The notes under the pieces are model-generated. The model was not told where the DNA came from. It did not search any database and saw only the letters and a program-made list of their open reading frames with translations. A stretch of 64,000 nucleotides of DNA, from NCBI RefSeq assembly GCF_012927085.1, contig NZ_JABBFX010000005.1:1-64000 (forward strand), given 5' to 3'. Both the position numbers and the translations under genes were made by a program. This document shows, piece by piece, positions 52,303-61,617 of the stretch (the stretch's first letter is position 1; the number at the start of each line of letters is the position of its first letter). Source of the stretch: Ramlibacter agri (lineage in GTDB: Bacteria; Pseudomonadota; Gammaproteobacteria; Burkholderiales; Burkholderiaceae_C).

Positions 52303-53151
52303 TTACGCGTAACGCTTCGTCCGCAGGTTGTTCTTCATCTCCCGCAACAGCGGCTGCAGCCTGCCGCCGCCGATGCGCAACGCCACTGTGGTGGCCAGGA
52401 TGTCGATGATCAGCAGGTGCAGCAGCCGCGACACCATCGGGCTGTAGCGGTCGTAGCCTTCGGGGTGGTCCGCCGCCAGGTGGATGTGGCCGGCGGTGGC
52501 CAGCGGCGAGCCGGTGGCGGTGATGACGATGGTGGTGGCGCCGTTGCGCCGCGCAATGTCGCAGGCATCCATCAGGTCGCGCGTGCGGCCCGAGTTGGAG
52601 ACGACGACGACGCAGTCACCCGGCCCCAGCAAGGTGGCGCCCATCACCTGCATGTGGCCGTCGCTGTAGGCGATGGTGTTCACGCCCAGCCGGAAGAACT
52701 TGTGCTGCGCGTCCTGCGCCACGATGCCGGAGTTGCCGGCGCCGTAGAACTCGATGCGCCGCCCCGTCTTGTAGGTGGCAGCCAGCACCTCCACCGCCTT
52801 CTCGATCGCGAAGGTGCTGGCGTCGTTGCGGTACTTCAGGAAGGCGGCGACGGCGTTGTCGATCACCTTCACCATCACGTCGCTGGTCTTGTCGTCCGGG
52901 TCCACGCTGCGGTGGATGAAGGGCACGCCCTCGCTCACGCTGCCCGCCAGCTTCAGCTTGAAGTCCGACAGGCCGTCGTAGCCCATGCTGCGGCAGAAGC
53001 GCACGACCGTCGGCTTGCTGACGTGCGCGCGGTCGGCGAGCTCGCTGACCGGCAGGTTGGCGAAGGCGCGCGGGTCTCCGAGCACCAGCTTCGCCACGCG
53101 CTGCTCCGCGGGCGCCAGCGAGGGCATGGAGGCCTTGATCCGATCTAGCAT
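52303..53151 (-). CDS. hexR: MurR/RpiR family regulator, probable HexR
   Basis: The 282-residue regulator has an N-terminal HTH_6 domain (about 1-77, ADRAHVSKPTVVRFCRSMGY) and a C-terminal SIS sugar-phosphate-binding domain (about 125-255, GRRIEFYGAGNSGIVAQDAQ, then VVVVSNSGRTRDL). HexR proteins repress zwf and Entner-Doudoroff/pentose genes and release DNA on binding KDPG. The gene overlaps the zwf end by seven bases, and HexR-like operators lie before zwf and tal. Together these support the name. Confidence 0.85.
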   Translation of the reverse strand: MLDRIKASMPSLAPAEQRVAKLVLGDPRAFANLPVSELADRAHVSKPTVVRFCRSMGYDGLSDFKLKLAGSVSEGVPFIHRSVDPDDKTSDVMVKVIDNAVAAFLKYRNDASTFAIEKAVEVLAATYKTGRRIEFYGAGNSGIVAQDAQHKFFRLGVNTIAYSDGHMQVMGATLLGPGDCVVVVSNSGRTRDLMDACDIARRNGATTIVITATGSPLATAGHIHLAADHPEGYDRYSPMVSRLLHLLIIDILATTVALRIGGGRLQPLLREMKNNLRTKRYA

Positions 53152-54602
53152 TCTTCAGCCCAGCAGAAGCCATCGCGCGCGATCATGGCCGACGACGCCG
53201 ACGGCCCCCAGGTGCCGGCCGCATAAGGCCGCGGACCGCGCGTGTCGTTGCCCCAGTGCTCCATGATCGGCTCGACCCAGCGCCAGGCTTCTTCCTGTTC
53301 GTCGCTGCGCACGAACAGGTTCAGGCGCCCGGCGATCACGTCCAGCAGCAGGCGCTCGTAGGCGCCCACGCGCTCGGAACCGAAACGCTTGTCGAAGTCC
53401 AGGTCCAGGTGCACCGGCGTCAGCGTGTGGCCATTGCTGCGGCGGTTGTCCTGGCCTTGCGCCAGCATGTGCATCTCCAGGCCGTCGCGCGGCTGCAGGT
53501 GGATGACGAGCCGGTTGGTGGCGCCGGGCGGCGCATTGAAGATTGCGTGCGGCGCTTCGCGGAAGTTGACCACGATGTGCGCCTCGCGCTCGGCCAGCCG
53601 CTTGCCGGTGCGGATGTAGAAGGGCACGCCGGCCCAGCGCCAGCTGGAGATGTCGGCGCGCAGCGCGACGAAGGTCTCGGTGTTGCTCTCCGGGTCCACG
53701 CCCGGCTCCTCGCGGTAGGCCGGCGCCGGCTGGCCGTTGATGACGCCGCCGGCGTACTGGCCGCGCACCACGTGCTGGTCCAGCATTTCGGGCGTCCAGG
53801 GCTTCAGCGAGCGCAGCACCTTCAGCTTCTCGTCGCGGATCGCGTCGGCATGCGCGTTGATCGGCGGCTCCATCGCGATGGCGCACAGCAGCTGCAGCGC
53901 GTGGTTCTGCACCATGTCGCGCAGCGCGCCGGTCTGGTCGTAGAAAGCGCCGCGCTTCTCCACGCCCAGTTCCTCGGCGATGGTGATCTGGATGTTGGAG
54001 ATGTGTTCGCGGCGCCAGACCGGCTCGAACACCGCGTTGCCGAAGCGCATGGCGAACAGGTTCTGCACCGCCGGCTTGCCCAGGTAGTGGTCGATGCGGA
54101 AAATCTGCTTTTCGGGGAAGACCTTGCGCACCGCCTCGTTGATGGCGCGGTTGGATTCGAGGTCGTGGCCCAGCGGCTTTTCCAGCACCAGGCGCGTGTT
54201 GGGCCGGTTCAGGCCGGCGGCGGCCAGCTGCTGCACGCAGGTGGCGAACAGGTTGGGCGCGGTGGCCAGGTACATTACCACCGTGTCGGCGCGGCGTTCG
54301 CGCAGCATGCTGGCGAGGTTCTGGTAGTCCTTGGGTTGCGACAGGTCCAGGCGGACAAAGTGCAGCAGGCCGGCGAAGCGCTCGAACTCTTCCGGCGTCG
54401 GCCGCTTGGCCAGGTCCACGGCGTCGAAGCGGGAGCGAATGAGTTCGCGGTACTGCGCGTCGCTGAGGTCATCGCGGGCGATGCCGATGATGCGGCCACC
54501 TTCCGGCAAGCTGCCGTGGCGGAAGGCCTGGAACAGGGCGGGCATCAGCTTGCGCCAGGCGAGGTCGCCGGTGCCGCCAAACAGGACTAGGTCGAAGCTC
54601 AT
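53145..54602 (-). CDS. zwf: Glucose-6-phosphate 1-dehydrogenase
   Basis: This enzyme oxidises glucose-6-phosphate to 6-phosphogluconolactone with NADP+. It has 485 residues. The nucleotide-binding N terminus is DLVLFGGTGDLAWRKLMPAL, and the active-site signature RIDHYLGKPAVQN contains the catalytic His and substrate Lys. I use ATG 54602, preceded by GAAGG; an in-frame TTG at 54611 is less likely. First gene of the zwf-hexR unit. A HexR-like operator ends ten bases upstream of the start codon. Confidence 0.96.
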   Translation of the reverse strand: MSFDLVLFGGTGDLAWRKLMPALFQAFRHGSLPEGGRIIGIARDDLSDAQYRELIRSRFDAVDLAKRPTPEEFERFAGLLHFVRLDLSQPKDYQNLASMLRERRADTVVMYLATAPNLFATCVQQLAAAGLNRPNTRLVLEKPLGHDLESNRAINEAVRKVFPEKQIFRIDHYLGKPAVQNLFAMRFGNAVFEPVWRREHISNIQITIAEELGVEKRGAFYDQTGALRDMVQNHALQLLCAIAMEPPINAHADAIRDEKLKVLRSLKPWTPEMLDQHVVRGQYAGGVINGQPAPAYREEPGVDPESNTETFVALRADISSWRWAGVPFYIRTGKRLAEREAHIVVNFREAPHAIFNAPPGATNRLVIHLQPRDGLEMHMLAQGQDNRRSNGHTLTPVHLDLDFDKRFGSERVGAYERLLLDVIAGRLNLFVRSDEQEEAWRWVEPIMEHWGNDTRGPRPYAAGTWGPSASSAMIARDGFCWAEEC

Positions 54603-54611
54603 GGCCTTCAA

Positions 54612-54626
54612 TGTAACTTAGTTTCA
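54612..54626. promoter_or_regulatory. HexR-like operator 2 (zwf-proximal)
   Basis: TGTAACTTAGTTTCA matches the known gammaproteobacterial HexR consensus TGTAATTAAATTACA at 11 of 15 positions. It lies immediately before the zwf start, where it would overlap the promoter or early leader. Confidence 0.6.
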
Positions 54627-54676
54627 TGGCCGTGGGCAAGCAGAGCGACAGCAGCCGATGGGCGGCTGAGCGAGGG

Positions 54677-54691
54677 TGTAATTCCGTTACT
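54677..54691. promoter_or_regulatory. HexR-like operator 1 (central)
   Basis: TGTAATTCCGTTACT keeps both half-sites (TGTAAT and the mirrored gTTACt) of the HexR consensus, with 11 of 15 positions identical. Centre-to-centre distance to operator 2 is 65 bp. It lies between divergent zwf and tal and could control both. Confidence 0.72.
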
Positions 54692-54731
54692 TACGTGCCG
54701 AGGTCGAACCACGGCCGAGCGAGGGCCGCAC

Positions 54732-54737
54732 CATAAT
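54732..54737 (+). promoter_or_regulatory. -10-like box directly before tal
   Basis: CATAAT ends seven bases before the tal ATG, so transcription would begin at or next to the start codon. No Shine-Dalgarno is visible upstream of tal. A convincing -35 is not seen. Confidence 0.4.
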
Positions 54738-54744
54738 TGCCGGC

Positions 54745-55692
54745 ATGAACCAACTGGACGCCTTGAAGCAGTACACGACGGTCGTGGCCGACACCGGTGA
54801 CTTCCGCCAGCTCGCACAATTCCGGCCGCAGGACGCCACCACCAACCCGTCGCTGATCCTGAAGGCGGTGCAGAAGCCCGAGTACAAGCACCTGGCCGAG
54901 GAGACGCTGCAGCGCCACCACAACGAGCCGCTCGACGAGCAGATGGACCGGCTGATCGTGCGCTTCGGCACCGAGATCCTGCAGCACATCCCGGGCCGCG
55001 TCTCCACCGAAGTGGACGCTCGCCTGAGTTTCGACACCGATGCCACCATCGCTCGCGGCGAGCGCCTGATCGAGCTGTACCAGGCGGCCGGCGTGCCCAT
55101 CGACCGCGTGCTGATCAAGGTGGCCTCCACCTGGGAAGGCATCCAGGCAGCGGCGCGGCTTCAGCAGCGCGGCATCAATTGCAACCTGACGCTGCTGTTC
55201 TCCTTCTGCCAGGCCGTGGCCTGCGGCCAGGCGCGCGTGCAGCTCATCTCGCCCTTTGTCGGCCGCATCTACGACTGGTACAAGAAGAGCGCGGGCAGCA
55301 ACTGGGACGAGGCCGCGAGCTCCGGTGCCAACGACCCAGGCGTCAAGTCGGTGCGGCAGATCTTCGAGTATTACAAGCACTTCGACATCCGCACCGAGGT
55401 GATGGGCGCGAGCTTCCGCAACACGGGCCAGATCCTGGCCCTGGCCGGCTGCGACCTGCTGACCATCAGCCCCGAGCTGCTGGCGCAACTGGCCGCGAGC
55501 GAGGCGCCGGTGCAGCGCGCTCTCGATCCCGCCCAGGCCAAGGCGATGAAGATCGCCCCGGTGAACTACGACGAAGCGCAGTTCCGCTGGGCGCTGAACG
55601 AAGACGCGATGGGCACCGAGAAGCTGTCCGAGGGCATCCGCGCCTTCGCCGTCGACGCGGTGAAGCTCGAAAACCTGCTGAAGGCGATCTGA
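54745..55692 (+). CDS. tal: Transaldolase
   Basis: Transaldolase moves dihydroxyacetone units between sugar phosphates in the pentose phosphate pathway. It has 315 residues, of the TalB type. The Schiff-base lysine is Lys125 in [16 protein letters not shown]-terminal [12 protein letters not shown] and the conserved segment [20 protein letters not shown], then [11 protein letters not shown], are clear. It starts without a ribosome-binding site (possible leaderless mRNA). pgi follows four bases after its stop. Confidence 0.96.
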   Translation: MNQLDALKQYTTVVADTGDFRQLAQFRPQDATTNPSLILKAVQKPEYKHLAEETLQRHHNEPLDEQMDRLIVRFGTEILQHIPGRVSTEVDARLSFDTDATIARGERLIELYQAAGVPIDRVLIKVASTWEGIQAAARLQQRGINCNLTLLFSFCQAVACGQARVQLISPFVGRIYDWYKKSAGSNWDEAASSGANDPGVKSVRQIFEYYKHFDIRTEVMGASFRNTGQILALAGCDLLTISPELLAQLAASEAPVQRALDPAQAKAMKIAPVNYDEAQFRWALNEDAMGTEKLSEGIRAFAVDAVKLENLLKAI

Positions 55693-55696
55693 GTCC

Positions 55697-57241
55697 ATGG
55701 CCCCTACGCGTATGCGCTGCGACCAGGCCGCGGCCTGGCAACTGCTGCAGGACCAGTACCAACAGGCCGGCCGCCTCTTCGATGCGCGCGCCGCCTTCGT
55801 GCAGGAGCCGGACCGCTTCGGCACTCTCAGCCAGGAAGCGCCGGAGCTGTTTGCCGATCTCTCCAAGAACCTGGTCGACGAACGCACGGAGCAATTGCTA
55901 CTGCAGCTCGCACGTGAGTGCGGGCTGGAAGCGCATCGCGACGCCATGTTCGCCGGCGAGCGCATCAACAACACCGAGAACCGCGCGGTCAAGCACTGGC
56001 TGCTGCGCGCGCCGCGCATCGCAGGCGACGCCGATTCGACCGCGGTGCACGAGACGCTCGATGCGATGCTGGCATACGCCGAGCAAGTGCGGGCCGACGC
56101 GGCGATCACCGACGTCGTCAACATCGGCATCGGCGGCTCCGACCTCGGGCCGCAGATGGCCGTGGCGGCGCTGGACGGCTTCCGCATCGAAGGCAAGCGC
56201 TTCCACTTCGTCTCCAACATCGACGGCCACGAGCTGGCCGGCGTGCTGCGCGAGTTGCGTCCCGAAAGCACGCTGTTCCTCATCGCCTCCAAGACCTTCA
56301 CGACGCTGGAGACGATGACCAACGCCCGGTCGGCGAAGGCCTGGTTCGAACAGCAGGGCGGCCGCGACATCGCGCGGCACTTCGCGGCGCTCACCACCAA
56401 CGTGGAAGCCGCGCGCGCTTTCGGCATCAACACCACCTTCCCGTTCTGGGACTGGGTGGGCGGCCGCTATTCGCTGTGGTCGGCCATCGGCCTGCCGATC
56501 GCCATCGCCATCGGCGCCACCGGCTTCCGCCAGCTGCTGGCCGGCGCCCATGCGATGGACCAGCACTTCCGCGCGGCGCCGCTGGAGCGCAACCTGCCGG
56601 CGCGGCTGGGCCTGCTCGACGTCTGGTACCGCAACTTCCACGGCTTCGGCAGCCGCAGCATCGCGCCTTACCACTCGGCGCTGCGCCGCCTGCCGGCCTA
56701 CCTGCAGCAGCTGGAGATGGAAAGCAACGGCAAGAGCGTCGACGCGCAGGGCCGCGCGCTGGACTACGGCACCTCGCCGGTGCTGTGGGGCGAGCCGGGC
56801 ACCAACGGCCAGCACGCCTACTTCCAGATGCTGCACCAGGGCACGGACCGCGTGCCGGTGGAGTTCATCGCCGTGCGCAGCGCCGCGCACGGACTGCCGC
56901 AGCACCACGAACTGCTGTTGGCGAACGCGTTGGCGCAGGCCCAGGCGCTGCTGCAAGGCAAGGCCGACCCGGGCGGCCACCGCAACTTCAGCGGCAACCG
57001 GCCCAGCACCTTCTTCCTGCTGGAAGCGCTGACGCCCGCCAGCCTGGGCGCGCTGCTGGCGCTGTACGAGCACCGCGTGTTCACCAGCGGCAGCCTCTGG
57101 GGAATCGACAGCTTCGACCAGTGGGGCGTGGAGCTGGGCAAGGTGCTGGCGCAGGACATCGCGCCGCGGCTGGCCAACGGCGAGACGCAGGGGCTCGACC
57201 CGTCCACCGCCGGCCTGCTGCAGCGGCTGCGGGGCGCCTGA
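55697..57241 (+). CDS. pgi: Glucose-6-phosphate isomerase
   Basis: This enzyme interconverts glucose-6-phosphate and fructose-6-phosphate. It has 514 residues, a shorter form than the ~549-residue enteric enzyme. Family marks are NIGIGGSDLGPQMAVAAL, TTFPFWDWVGGRYSLWSAIG and the catalytic region GTNGQHAYFQMLHQGTDRVP. The C-terminal SFDQWGVELGK is standard. It is coupled to tal. The pair supplies fructose-6-phosphate recycling around the zwf-driven oxidative route. Confidence 0.96.
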   Translation: MAPTRMRCDQAAAWQLLQDQYQQAGRLFDARAAFVQEPDRFGTLSQEAPELFADLSKNLVDERTEQLLLQLARECGLEAHRDAMFAGERINNTENRAVKHWLLRAPRIAGDADSTAVHETLDAMLAYAEQVRADAAITDVVNIGIGGSDLGPQMAVAALDGFRIEGKRFHFVSNIDGHELAGVLRELRPESTLFLIASKTFTTLETMTNARSAKAWFEQQGGRDIARHFAALTTNVEAARAFGINTTFPFWDWVGGRYSLWSAIGLPIAIAIGATGFRQLLAGAHAMDQHFRAAPLERNLPARLGLLDVWYRNFHGFGSRSIAPYHSALRRLPAYLQQLEMESNGKSVDAQGRALDYGTSPVLWGEPGTNGQHAYFQMLHQGTDRVPVEFIAVRSAAHGLPQHHELLLANALAQAQALLQGKADPGGHRNFSGNRPSTFFLLEALTPASLGALLALYEHRVFTSGSLWGIDSFDQWGVELGKVLAQDIAPRLANGETQGLDPSTAGLLQRLRGA

Positions 57242-57313
57242 GGCACCATCGCCATGCCGGCCTCCACAGGCCGGCTGCCTGCGCCTATCATCCGGCCCGG
57301 AGGAGAGCGCAGC

Positions 57314-57691
57314 ATGAACTTCACCGACGCCGTCAAGGCCTGCTTCAACAAGTACGCCACCTTCTCGGGACGCGCCACGCGGCCGGAGTTCTGGTGGTTC
57401 GTGCTGTTCCAGATGATCGTGCTGGTGGTGGCCGGCATGCTGGGCAAGTTCGCGTACTGCCTGGCGGTGGCGGCGCTGTTCGTGCCCGCCATCGCAGTGG
57501 GCACGCGCCGCCTGCACGACATCGGCAAGAGCGGCTGGTTCCAGCTGCTCTACCTGATCCCCGTCATCGGCTTCTTCGTGCTGCTGTACTGGTTCCTGCA
57601 AGCCAGCGGCGGCCCCAATGACTACGGCAACCCCGAGGTGACGCCGTATTCGCCGACGGTGATGCCCGGGCCCGGACCAGGCCCGCGCTAA
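57314..57691 (+). CDS. DUF805 domain-containing membrane protein
   Basis: The 125-residue inner-membrane protein has the DUF805 start FxxFSGRATRPEFWWFVLFQ and hydrophobic helices (about 28-48, 52-68, 80-100). The signature GTRRLHDIGKSGWFQLLYLI and a Pro-rich C-terminal tail (PYSPTVMPGPGPGPR) follow. Function is unknown. GGAGGAGAG eight bases before ATG 57314 fixes the start. CTATCATCC upstream may hold a -10. Confidence 0.88.
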   Translation: MNFTDAVKACFNKYATFSGRATRPEFWWFVLFQMIVLVVAGMLGKFAYCLAVAALFVPAIAVGTRRLHDIGKSGWFQLLYLIPVIGFFVLLYWFLQASGGPNDYGNPEVTPYSPTVMPGPGPGPR

Positions 57692-57795
57692 CCCCCCGGC
57701 CCCCCTGCCTGGAGGGGGCGGGCTCCGGGTTTACCCCGGGACAATCGCACGCAGCCAGCCGCCGGCCCGGGCGGCAATCCAGACCAGGAGACTGC

Positions 57796-58263
57796 ATGCC
57801 CATCGTCCTCGACTACCGCATCGAGAACCTCGACGACCACGTCGGCCGCGATTTCGGCCTGACCGAGCCCGTGAAGGTGAGCCAGGCGCTCATCGACCAG
57901 TTCGCCCAGTGCAGCCGCGATGCGCAGTGGATCCACGTGGACGTGGACCGGGCCCGCGCGTCCGCCATGGGCACGACCATCGCGCACGGCCTGCTGACGC
58001 TGTCGCTGACCACCGCGGCGCAGTACGAGCTGGGTGTGTTCCCGGAAGACGCGAGCCAGGTGCTGAACTACGGCCTCGATAAGGTGCGCTTCCTGTCGCC
58101 GGTGCCGTCGGGTGCCAGCGTGGCGATCCGCGTGGAGCTCACCGGCGTCGAGCGCAAGGGCTCCGGCCGCACCCTCGTCCGCTGCCGCAACACTGCGTAC
58201 GTGGCCGATGCCCTCGAGCGGCCGGTGATGGTGGCGGACGCCCTCTACATGCTGGTGGCGTGA
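57796..58263 (+). CDS. MaoC family (R)-enoyl-CoA hydratase
   Basis: The 155-residue single hot-dog-fold hydratase has the hydratase-2 motif with the catalytic pair Asp42 and His47 (FAQCSRDAQWIHVDVDRA; the usual GDxNPxH is altered to RDAQWIH). It also has THGLLTLS-type helix MGTTIAHGLLTLSLTTAAQ. It converts trans-2-enoyl-CoA to (R)-3-hydroxyacyl-CoA. The PHA synthase gene begins seven bases later, so it probably acts like PhaJ, feeding monomer from beta-oxidation. Confidence 0.9.
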   Translation: MPIVLDYRIENLDDHVGRDFGLTEPVKVSQALIDQFAQCSRDAQWIHVDVDRARASAMGTTIAHGLLTLSLTTAAQYELGVFPEDASQVLNYGLDKVRFLSPVPSGASVAIRVELTGVERKGSGRTLVRCRNTAYVADALERPVMVADALYMLVA

Positions 58264-58270
58264 AGGAGGG

Positions 58271-59842
58271 ATGACCTTGTTCGACATCTCCACCATCGAC
58301 CGTTCCTTCGCCCGTTACTGGGAAAAGCAGTCCGACTTCTGGGCCCGCACGCTGTCCGGCCAGCAGCCCGAAGGCGCTGCCGACCGCCGCTTTCCCGGCG
58401 AGCAGTGGGACCGCTACCCCTTCAACCTGCTGCGCCAGAACTACCTGCTGAATTCGCAGTTCGTGGACGGCGTGGTCGACTCCGCCGCGATGGAGCCCGC
58501 GCAGAAGCACAAGCTGCGCTTCTTCTCGCGCCAGGTCGTCGACGCGATGAGCCCGGCGAACTTCGCCGCGACCAACCCCGACGCCTTGCAGGCGATGGTG
58601 GATTCGCGCGGCGAAACCGTGCAGGCGGGCCTGGCCAACTTCATGGAAGACGCCTCCCGCGGCCGCATCTCCATCACCGACGAATCTGCCTTCGAAGTCG
58701 GCACCAATGTGGCGACCTCGCAGGGCTCGGTGGTGTACGAGAACGAGGTGATGCAGTTGATCCAGTACGCGCCGCTGACGGCCAAGGTCGCATCGCGGCC
58801 GCTGCTGATCGTGCCGCCCTGCATCAACAAGTTCTACATCCTGGACCTGCAGCCGGAGAATTCCTTCGTGCGCTTCGCCTGCGAGCAGGGCCTGACGGTG
58901 TTCCTCGTGTCCTGGCGCAACCCGGGCGCGGACCAGGGCCACCTCACCTGGGACGACTACCTCGCCGAAGGCGTGCTGAAAGCGATCGACGTCACGCACG
59001 AAATCAGCCGCGCCGACCAGCTCAATGCGCTGGGCTGGTGCGTGGGCGGCACCTTGCTGTCCTCCGCCGTGGCGGTGCTGCGCGCGCGCGGTGACGAGCG
59101 CGTGGCGAGCGTGACCCTGCTCACGACCATGCTGGACTTCACCGAGCCCGGCGACCTGGGCGCGCTGCTCGACGAGGCCGGCGTGCTGCAGCGGGAGATG
59201 AGCATCGGCCAGGGCGGCATCTACCCGGGCTCCGAGCTGGGCTTCGTGTTCCAGACGCTGCGCGCCAACGACCTGATCTGGCCTTACGTGGTGAACAACT
59301 ACCTCAAGGGCAAGACGCCGGCGCCGTTCGACCTGCTGTACTGGAATGCCGACGCCACCAACCTGCCCGGCCCCATGTACGCCTGGTACCTGCGCAACAT
59401 GTACCTGGAGAACAGGCTGCGCGTGCCCTGCGAGCTGGAGATGTGCGGCCTGCCGGTGGACCTGGGCCAGCTGGACATGCCCAGCTACGTGCTGGCGACG
59501 CAGGAAGACCACATCGTGCCCTGGCGTTCGGCCTACCGGACCACGGGCCTCGTCGGCGGCAACTGCGAGTTCGTGCTGGGTGCCAGCGGGCACATCGCGG
59601 GCGTGATCAATCCGGCTTCGAAGAACAAGCGCAGCTTCTGGACGGGCGGGCAGGCGGGCGAGGACGCGGAGCAATGGCTTGCCACCGCGGAATCGCGCGC
59701 CGGCAGCTGGTGGACGCACTGGGCGGAGTGGATCCAGCCCTTGTCCGGCAAGCAGGTGGCCGCGCGCAAGAAGCTCGGGAATGCGAAGCACCCGCCGATC
59801 GAGGCTGCGCCGGGGCGGTATGTGAAGGTGCGGACGACCTGA
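58271..59842 (+). CDS. phaC: Class I poly(R)-hydroxyalkanoate synthase
   Basis: This enzyme polymerises (R)-3-hydroxyacyl-CoA into storage polyester at the granule surface. It has 523 residues, with a shorter N-terminal region than the ~590-residue Cupriavidus enzyme. The lipase-like box [13 protein letters not shown] holds nucleophile Cys257. Asp413 lies in [10 protein letters not shown] and His441 in [12 protein letters not shown], giving the full triad. AAGGAGGG precedes the ATG. No phaA, phaB or phasin gene follows, so it may be an additional synthase copy. Confidence 0.94.
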   Translation: MTLFDISTIDRSFARYWEKQSDFWARTLSGQQPEGAADRRFPGEQWDRYPFNLLRQNYLLNSQFVDGVVDSAAMEPAQKHKLRFFSRQVVDAMSPANFAATNPDALQAMVDSRGETVQAGLANFMEDASRGRISITDESAFEVGTNVATSQGSVVYENEVMQLIQYAPLTAKVASRPLLIVPPCINKFYILDLQPENSFVRFACEQGLTVFLVSWRNPGADQGHLTWDDYLAEGVLKAIDVTHEISRADQLNALGWCVGGTLLSSAVAVLRARGDERVASVTLLTTMLDFTEPGDLGALLDEAGVLQREMSIGQGGIYPGSELGFVFQTLRANDLIWPYVVNNYLKGKTPAPFDLLYWNADATNLPGPMYAWYLRNMYLENRLRVPCELEMCGLPVDLGQLDMPSYVLATQEDHIVPWRSAYRTTGLVGGNCEFVLGASGHIAGVINPASKNKRSFWTGGQAGEDAEQWLATAESRAGSWWTHWAEWIQPLSGKQVAARKKLGNAKHPPIEAAPGRYVKVRTT

Positions 59843-59848
59843 CCATCG

Positions 59849-60463
59849 TCATTGCATCCATTCGGCGGCGGTGTCCGCCAGCTCCTTCAGCACTTCCTCG
59901 TCGCTGCGCCCCGACCGCTTCAACACCTCGAAGCCATGGTCCGCGGCTTCGACCACATGCAGCGTCGCCTGCTCGATGGGCGTGACCACCTGGCGAATCA
60001 GGTCCAGCTCCGCCAGCGCATCGCGCGTCCCTTGCAGGAACAGCATCGGCACCTTCACCTGCTCCAGGTGCTTCGCCCGTTCCGTCGACGGCTGCTTGGC
60101 CGCATGCAGCGGGAAGCCGAGGAACACCAGCCCGCGCACGCCCGGCAAGGCCGCCTTCGCCTGCGCCTGCGAGGTCATGCGGCCGCCGAAGGACTTGCCG
60201 CCCGCATAGAGCGGCAGGCCCGGCCAGCGCTTCGCAGCTTCCGCGACGGCTTCGCGCACGGCAGCCTGGGCGACCGCGGGTGAATCAGGCCGCTTCGAGC
60301 CCTGCTCCATGAAGGGAAAGTTGTAGCGCAGCACCGCGATGCCGCGCTGCGCCAGCTCGCGCGCCACATCCGCCATGAAGGCGTGCGCCATGCCCGCGCC
60401 GGCGCCATGGGCCAACACGTAGGCGGCACGGGGAGAGGAGGGGGCGTCGACCAGGGTCTGCAT
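59849..60463 (-). CDS. Alpha/beta hydrolase (KANL3/Tex30-like family)
   Basis: The 204-residue small hydrolase has [20 protein letters not shown] (oxyanion-hole His-Gly), nucleophile Ser in [13 protein letters not shown] (GxSxGG), acid Asp in [12 protein letters not shown] and His in [10 protein letters not shown]. These are complete triad elements of the dienelactone hydrolase-like family found in many Proteobacteria. Substrate unknown. It starts at 60463, five bases after the AraC-type regulator stop, and is convergent with phaC. Confidence 0.88.
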   Translation of the reverse strand: MQTLVDAPSSPRAAYVLAHGAGAGMAHAFMADVARELAQRGIAVLRYNFPFMEQGSKRPDSPAVAQAAVREAVAEAAKRWPGLPLYAGGKSFGGRMTSQAQAKAALPGVRGLVFLGFPLHAAKQPSTERAKHLEQVKVPMLFLQGTRDALAELDLIRQVVTPIEQATLHVVEAADHGFEVLKRSGRSDEEVLKELADTAAEWMQ

Positions 60464-60468
60464 GCGTT

Positions 60469-61506
60469 TCAGCTCCGCGCCTGCCGGCGCCTGTATTCGC
60501 CCGGCTGCAGGCCGTTCCAGCGCTTGAAGGCGCGGTGGAAGGCGCTGCTGTCCAGGAAGCCCAGTTGAGCGGCGATGTCGTCGATGCTGACGCTGCTGTT
60601 GCACAGGGCGTCGATGGCCAGGTCGCTGCGCAGCTGGTCCTTGATGCCCTGGTAGCTGGTGCCCTCGGCCTCCAGCCGCCGTCGCAGGGTGGTGGGCGTG
60701 GTCTCCAGCTCGCGCGCCACCTCCTCGAACACCGGCCAGGGCTCGGCGCCGGCGACGCTGCCGCGCAGCCGCCGGCGCAGCCGGGCCGTCCAGCTGTCGT
60801 CGTTGCGGTACTTCAGGAACACCGATTGCGGGGCCGTGCGCAGGAAGCCCTGCAAGGTGGCCGGCGTCTGCACCACCGGCAGGGCCAGCAGCGCCGCGTC
60901 GAAGCGCAGCGCGGTCTGCGGCGCGTCGAAAGTGACGTGCTCGGAAAACATCAGCGTGTACTCGCGGGCGTGGGGTGGCCGCGGGTAGCCGAAATCGACC
61001 CGCCCCAGCGGGATGCGCCGCCCCACCAGCCAGCACATGAGCCCGTGCAGCAGCACCAGCAGGGTTTCGTCGGCGAAGCGGCGGTCTGCCTCGGCCTGGA
61101 TCCGGTTGTCCAGCCGGACGACGGCCTCGGCGCCTTCCACCGTGAGCCGGCCCGAGACGTCGTCCAGGAACACGGCGAAGCCGCGCAGCATGCGCTTGAC
61201 GCCCCGCTCCAGGTTTTCGCAGGACAGCACCGCCTGGCACAGCAGGGCAAAGGAGCCGACCTTCATGCGCCGGCGGTCCAGCCCGAAGAACTCGTCGTCC
61301 AGCTCGCGCGCCACCGCCAGCCACAGGGCGGAATAGGCACCCGGCGGCACCCGGGCGTCCGGCGCGGCCAGCAGGCCGGGCGGGATGCCGGCCTCGACCA
61401 GCACGCGCTCCCGCGCCGCGCCGCCCAGCCTGGCCACGGCGGCTTGCACGAAAGGCATGGCCACGGTGTGCTTTTCGGCCGTATCGCCCAGGGGTTCTCT
61501 TCGCAC
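60469..61506 (-). CDS. AraC family transcriptional regulator
   Basis: The 345-residue regulator has an N-terminal Arabinose_bd-type ligand domain (about 20-210; LDDEFFGLDRRRMKVGSFAL). The C-terminal two-HTH DNA-binding domain (about 255-340) contains DIAAQLGFLDSSAFHRAFKR and WNGLQPGEYRR. The start is uncertain: GTG 61506 is preceded by GGGGG and GATAAT close upstream, while the first good ATG is 61458. Divergent from icmF, with 111 bases between, which makes icmF the likely target. Confidence 0.88.
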   Translation of the reverse strand: MRREPLGDTAEKHTVAMPFVQAAVARLGGAARERVLVEAGIPPGLLAAPDARVPPGAYSALWLAVARELDDEFFGLDRRRMKVGSFALLCQAVLSCENLERGVKRMLRGFAVFLDDVSGRLTVEGAEAVVRLDNRIQAEADRRFADETLLVLLHGLMCWLVGRRIPLGRVDFGYPRPPHAREYTLMFSEHVTFDAPQTALRFDAALLALPVVQTPATLQGFLRTAPQSVFLKYRNDDSWTARLRRRLRGSVAGAEPWPVFEEVARELETTPTTLRRRLEAEGTSYQGIKDQLRSDLAIDALCNSSVSIDDIAAQLGFLDSSAFHRAFKRWNGLQPGEYRRRQARS

Positions 61507-61617
61507 GATGCCCCCGATTATCCCGGCTCGACTGGCAAAAACCGCCAGGGCCCTGGCGGCGACCGCCATGGCCCGGCAGGCCCAAATCGCCTAGATTCCG
61601 GACAGGAGAATTCCGCC

